From Stramenopiles sp. TOSAG23-2 (Eukaryota; Sar), in the NCBI GenBank assembly GCA_900128395.1, contig LT650031.1, forward strand, positions 1 through 10,319: a DNA stretch of 10,319 nt, written 5' to 3'. Below, one piece after another: positions 7,727 to 10,319 of the stretch; positions within the stretch are counted from its first letter, which is position 1; each line of letters begins with the position of its first letter. The notes under the pieces were generated by a model, which had not been told where the DNA came from, did no database searches, and saw only the letters and a list, made by a program, of their open reading frames with translations. Position numbers and translations under genes: made by a program.

Positions 7727-7920
7727 GAGTAACTATAATATAATAAAAAATAAAAACTTGCATTGACTATTAATATATACTACTGCTCAACAGATAGAGA
7801 ATATATCGCAAAAGCAAGAAGCTGAGCTTGGAAAATAGTCCATTTCAGGAAAATTACACACTCATACATACACACAGATACATACATATATTAATTATCG
7901 TGAAAACCAAACAAGTAAAT

Positions 7921-9945
7921 ATGAGCATTACAAAAGATGTAACACAATATAAAGTAACCGAGAATACAGCACAAATGGGAATGGCTGTCGCAATGAGTAA
8001 AGAATTTGAGGTAGAAGAAGATACACCTGAAGATTTAGCAATGCTAGCTAAAATATATTCAGGTTTTGACCATGATGTAGGAGAGCAAAGTACATTCAAT
8101 ATTAATTCGTGGGGAGATCGAGATGCTGTTGCCCCAACAAAAGCAAAGGGAATGGATAAACCAGGTAGAAAATATTTAAGATGGAAATCGAAAGTTGTAA
8201 AAGATGAAGAAGAAGTAAGGGACACAAGAATTGCAGAAAATAGTGCAATTCCATCGCCATTATACCCAATGATAAAAGAAAGGGTTAAAATGATTGCCTG
8301 TTCGTTTGATAGCACAGTTATCTTGACCGTAAATGGAAGATTACGTTACATGTCTGTAGAAAGAAATTTAGGGGAATTAAAGGAGGATATTTCTTTAACT
8401 TCTCGTCGAGTGAAATATATTGCTGCAGGCGCATATCATTTCGGTGCTATAACAGAAGAGCCTACTTTAAATCTATATATGTGGGGAAAAAATGATAAAT
8501 ATCAATTGGGTCAAGGAGATAGCACGAAAGACATACATGTACCAGAAAGAGGCCAAGTGCGGTCTTTGCAAGGTATTAGAATTGTACATATAGCACTAGG
8601 GGGTAAATTTACATTCGCTGTCACTTCATTAAATATAGTATACGCCTGGGGCGATAATTCAAATCAACAGCTTGGTATGGGTAGTCGAGATAAGAAAACT
8701 GGTGCATGGATTCCACCTGAATCAGGTACTATGGATGTTGTAAAAAATCCTAGGCGGGTAGAGGAGCTTAATAGGCAAAAAACATCCGGGACAGATGTGG
8801 TTCGTATAGGGGATGAAAAAAATGAACATTTTGTTCAATTAATGTTAGCCGCTGGGGAAAAACATGCAGTGTCATGGACTAATGTCGAAAAAATGAATCA
8901 ATTTAGCGAAGATTTTTGGGATCGTTATTCCTTTTTAAAAAAGAGAATTAAAACTTTAAATTTTCAAATACAATCAAGGGATGCTCAAATCGAGCATTTG
9001 AAAACTTCCAACACAGGGGTCAATACAGTAGTAGGTACGGATAATGCAGATGGTTTAGTAGATCGTCGTGTAACGGAAGACGAGACGTTGATGATGACTG
9101 GTGATATGTTGACAAAGTTACAAGAGGATTTAGGAACTGTTGTACGCAGACGACAAGAAATACATAAGATTGTTCAAACCGAAGAGTTTCGAAAAAAGGA
9201 AGTGCAAGATGAAGTTGCATTGATTGAAAGAAATATTAAGGTTCTCTGGGATAATGCTGAGCAATTGACATACGATTATCAAACGTTAGAAGATCAACCA
9301 GGCAAAACCAGGCAAATGATGAAAGAATTAGAGGCAAAACAAGTGGAATTGCAAGGGAAACAAAATTTAGCAAAAGCTGCTGAAAATACATTGATAGTTG
9401 AAAGCATGAAATTGAATGTATTTGAATCAAAATTAGAAGAATTGTTTGAAGAAGATATGGAATTGTCTGGACAGCAATCAGAGTTGGAGAAAAAGACCCG
9501 CCTTGTTAATAAATTATACATACAAAGAGATAAATTTTTACGACAGAAATATTTAGAAATGCACCAGGAAGATATATTTGATATGATTGACTTAGTTAGA
9601 ACATTATGGCAAAAAATCAAATCAACTGCAGTAACATCATTTACTGCAGATATGTCTGAAATGGAACGGTTAACAAAATTAATTGGTAGGCGCCCTGGAT
9701 TACAAGATATTATAGATGAAAGTGATGCATTATTAGAACAATATATTGTACAAGCTGATATAGAACTTTCAAAATTAATCGATTCTGCAGATGCTAGAAA
9801 AGATTTAGCTGATTTGTTGAGAGAAATATTGCATGATATAATTGCTATGCGTCATGAAATAAACGCCTACTTGGCTGGCATACTGCAACAAACAAGTCAA
9901 AGGCTAGAGAGAATATTTCGGAAATCATTGACAGTAGAGCAATGA
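7921..9945 (+). CDS. RCC1-like repeat protein with long C-terminal coiled coils
   Basis: An uninterrupted frame of 674 codons runs from ATG 7921 to TGA 9943-9945. The frame stays open for 31 more codons upstream but holds no earlier ATG, so 7921 is the start. Residues about 115-320 contain RCC1-like blades: a weak one near 120-145, then clear units with YMWG...QLGQGD (W188), YAWGDN...QLGMGS (W243) and a final LAAGEKHAVSW strand (about 308-318). That is three to four blades, fewer than the seven of a complete RCC1 propeller. From about 325 to 547 the chain is charged and heptad-like (segments about 325-360, 393-459 and 461-547), then helical to the end, with an IIAMRHEINAYL stretch near 640-650. 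There is no signal peptide or membrane segment. RCC1 domains act as Ran exchange factors or as protein or chromatin docking platforms. This partial propeller with a coiled-coil stalk looks like a scaffold or cytoskeletal protein, which is inference. I do not recognise a named orthologue. Confidence 0.85.
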   Translation: MSITKDVTQYKVTENTAQMGMAVAMSKEFEVEEDTPEDLAMLAKIYSGFDHDVGEQSTFNINSWGDRDAVAPTKAKGMDKPGRKYLRWKSKVVKDEEEVRDTRIAENSAIPSPLYPMIKERVKMIACSFDSTVILTVNGRLRYMSVERNLGELKEDISLTSRRVKYIAAGAYHFGAITEEPTLNLYMWGKNDKYQLGQGDSTKDIHVPERGQVRSLQGIRIVHIALGGKFTFAVTSLNIVYAWGDNSNQQLGMGSRDKKTGAWIPPESGTMDVVKNPRRVEELNRQKTSGTDVVRIGDEKNEHFVQLMLAAGEKHAVSWTNVEKMNQFSEDFWDRYSFLKKRIKTLNFQIQSRDAQIEHLKTSNTGVNTVVGTDNADGLVDRRVTEDETLMMTGDMLTKLQEDLGTVVRRRQEIHKIVQTEEFRKKEVQDEVALIERNIKVLWDNAEQLTYDYQTLEDQPGKTRQMMKELEAKQVELQGKQNLAKAAENTLIVESMKLNVFESKLEELFEEDMELSGQQSELEKKTRLVNKLYIQRDKFLRQKYLEMHQEDIFDMIDLVRTLWQKIKSTAVTSFTADMSEMERLTKLIGRRPGLQDIIDESDALLEQYIVQADIELSKLIDSADARKDLADLLREILHDIIAMRHEINAYLAGILQQTSQRLERIFRKSLTVEQ

Positions 9946-10124
9946 GAAAAAAATGTAAAACGTGTTTTTTAAATAATTATAACATAAACATACGAATATC
10001 TGGCATACTGCAACAAACAAGTCAAAGGCTAGAGAGAATATTTCGGAAATCATTGACAGTAGAGCAATGAGAAAAAAATGTAAAACGTGTTTTTTAAATA
10101 ATTATAACATAAACATACGAATAT
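9875..10124. repeat. Perfect 125-bp tandem duplication across the stop codon
   Basis: Copy 1 (9875-9999) and copy 2 (10000-10124) appear identical at all 125 positions. Copy 1 contains the last 22 full codons plus part of one more, the TGA stop and 54 bases of 3' UTR. Copy 2 repeats all of this downstream. The real stop in copy 1 keeps the protein unchanged. Identity without any difference points to a very recent event, ongoing homogenisation, or an assembly error. Confidence 0.97.
10000..10070 (+). pseudogene. Duplicated coding tail of the RCC1 gene, now in the 3' UTR
   Basis: This part of copy 2 repeats the final codons and the TGA (10068-10070) of the gene just upstream. It has no start codon of its own and lies 54 bases beyond the functional stop. 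The 125-base offset is not a multiple of three, so read-through translation would enter it in another frame. It should be transcribed as 3' UTR and not translated. Confidence 0.85.
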
Positions 10125-10319
10125 ATTTTATTCGTACACACATATTTTTTACGATACGAAAAAAATACTGATTTTACACAAGATACCATACGTAATATTT
10201 TTGATTCTTGATACGAGCGTATAAATTACGTACAAAATATATATTTTATTAAAAAAATATATCTTGACAAAATCCTATTTAGACATACGTGTATTCGGTT
10301 GTAACAGTAAATTGTATAA
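10125..10319. other. AT-rich region downstream of the RCC1 gene
   Basis: No gene is visible in the last 195 bases, which are rich in A/T runs with scattered TACG strings. There is no plus-strand AATAAA between the RCC1-protein stop and the window end, so its poly(A) site must use a variant signal or lie beyond the edge. TTTATT strings near 10126-10131 and 10245-10250 read AATAAA on the minus strand and could belong to a gene converging from outside the window. Confidence 0.45.

Larger units (their letters stand above)
7228..7920. promoter_or_regulatory. Divergent upstream region shared by the zinc-cluster and RCC1 genes
   Basis: These 693 bases separate two start codons facing away from each other, so both promoters and 5' UTRs should lie here. 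I see no convincing protein gene. The contents in order are: a 12-bp palindrome (7257-7268, CTGTATATACAG), AT-repeat tracts to 7325, a GC-richer patch (7411-7447), an 8-bp minisatellite (7564-7621), a 26-bp palindrome (7648-7673), an 11-bp direct repeat (7697-7726), and an A/T- and CA-rich stretch up to ATG 7921. No TATA box or initiator can be picked out with confidence. A noncoding first exon for either gene is possible. Confidence 0.55.

Noticed and set aside
7536-7766. 76-codon plus-strand frame across the minisatellite
   Set aside because: The peptide is a translation of the GCATTC and CCAGC repeats and shows no domain; the frame is open because the repeats happen to lack stops.
7828-7920. 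31-codon N-terminal extension of the RCC1 protein from a TTG
   Set aside because: TTG is not a usual start in eukaryotic nuclear genes, the extension is low-complexity CA/TA-derived sequence, and a good ATG lies at 7921. An unannotated upstream exon cannot be excluded.
7854-8315. 153-codon open frame on the minus strand under the RCC1-protein gene
   Set aside because: It is the antisense shadow of the N-terminal coding region; the hydrophobic, serine-rich peptide has no family resemblance and the plus frame is clearly the real gene.
10279-10293. Similarity of TAGACATACGTGT near the window end to TAGACATGCGTGT in the intron repeat
   Set aside because: The match is about a dozen bases with mismatches in AT-rich DNA; too weak to claim a dispersed repeat.
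1-10319. Giant-virus or prokaryotic origin
   Set aside because: A spliceosomal intron with donor, branch-like and acceptor signals, AATAAA signals, wide spacers and three eukaryote-type genes argue for a nuclear genome; no viral hallmark gene, operon or Shine-Dalgarno pattern is present.

Overview
This is an AT-rich nuclear eukaryotic segment with three protein-coding genes in about 10.3 kb: a long intronless HEAT-repeat gene (+), a two-exon Zn(II)2Cys6 regulator (-), and an intronless RCC1/coiled-coil gene (+). Eukaryotic origin follows from a GT-AG intron with a branch-point-like motif, AATAAA signals, eukaryote-specific protein families, and no operon layout or ribosome binding sites. Both TAA and TGA serve as stops, as in the standard code. 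The host is probably a compact-genome protist or early-diverging fungus. MROH1-type proteins occur widely in animals and protists, and Gal4-type zinc clusters occur in fungi, amoebozoans and stramenopiles, so I cannot place it more exactly.

Layout: 1-247 is AT-rich upstream DNA. 248-5398 (+) encodes a 1,716-residue MROH1-like protein, an armadillo/HEAT superhelix linked to lysosomes in other organisms. 5399-5694 is the tail-to-tail spacer, with candidate poly(A) signals on both strands, a short direct repeat and an 18-bp palindrome. 5695-7227 (-) is the zinc-cluster gene. A 177-nt intron falls inside the DNA-binding domain, and splicing restores exactly the Gal4 cysteine spacing. The intron is almost entirely a 79-bp tandem duplication. 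7228-7920 is the shared upstream region of the two divergent genes and holds an AT microsatellite, a GC-richer patch, an 8-bp minisatellite, a perfect 26-bp palindrome and an 11-bp direct repeat. 7921-9945 (+) encodes a 674-residue protein with a short RCC1-like propeller region followed by long coiled coils. A perfect 125-bp tandem duplication (9875-10124) covers its last 23 codons, the stop and the start of the 3' UTR. 10125-10319 is AT-rich with no gene that I can see.

Nothing suggests the three genes form one pathway. The only link is that the regulator and the RCC1 gene share an upstream region. The most unusual features are the split zinc cluster with an unassigned C-terminal region, two tandem duplications at gene-architecture boundaries (inside an intron and across a stop codon), and the repeat-rich divergent spacer. 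I see no clear novel multi-gene system.
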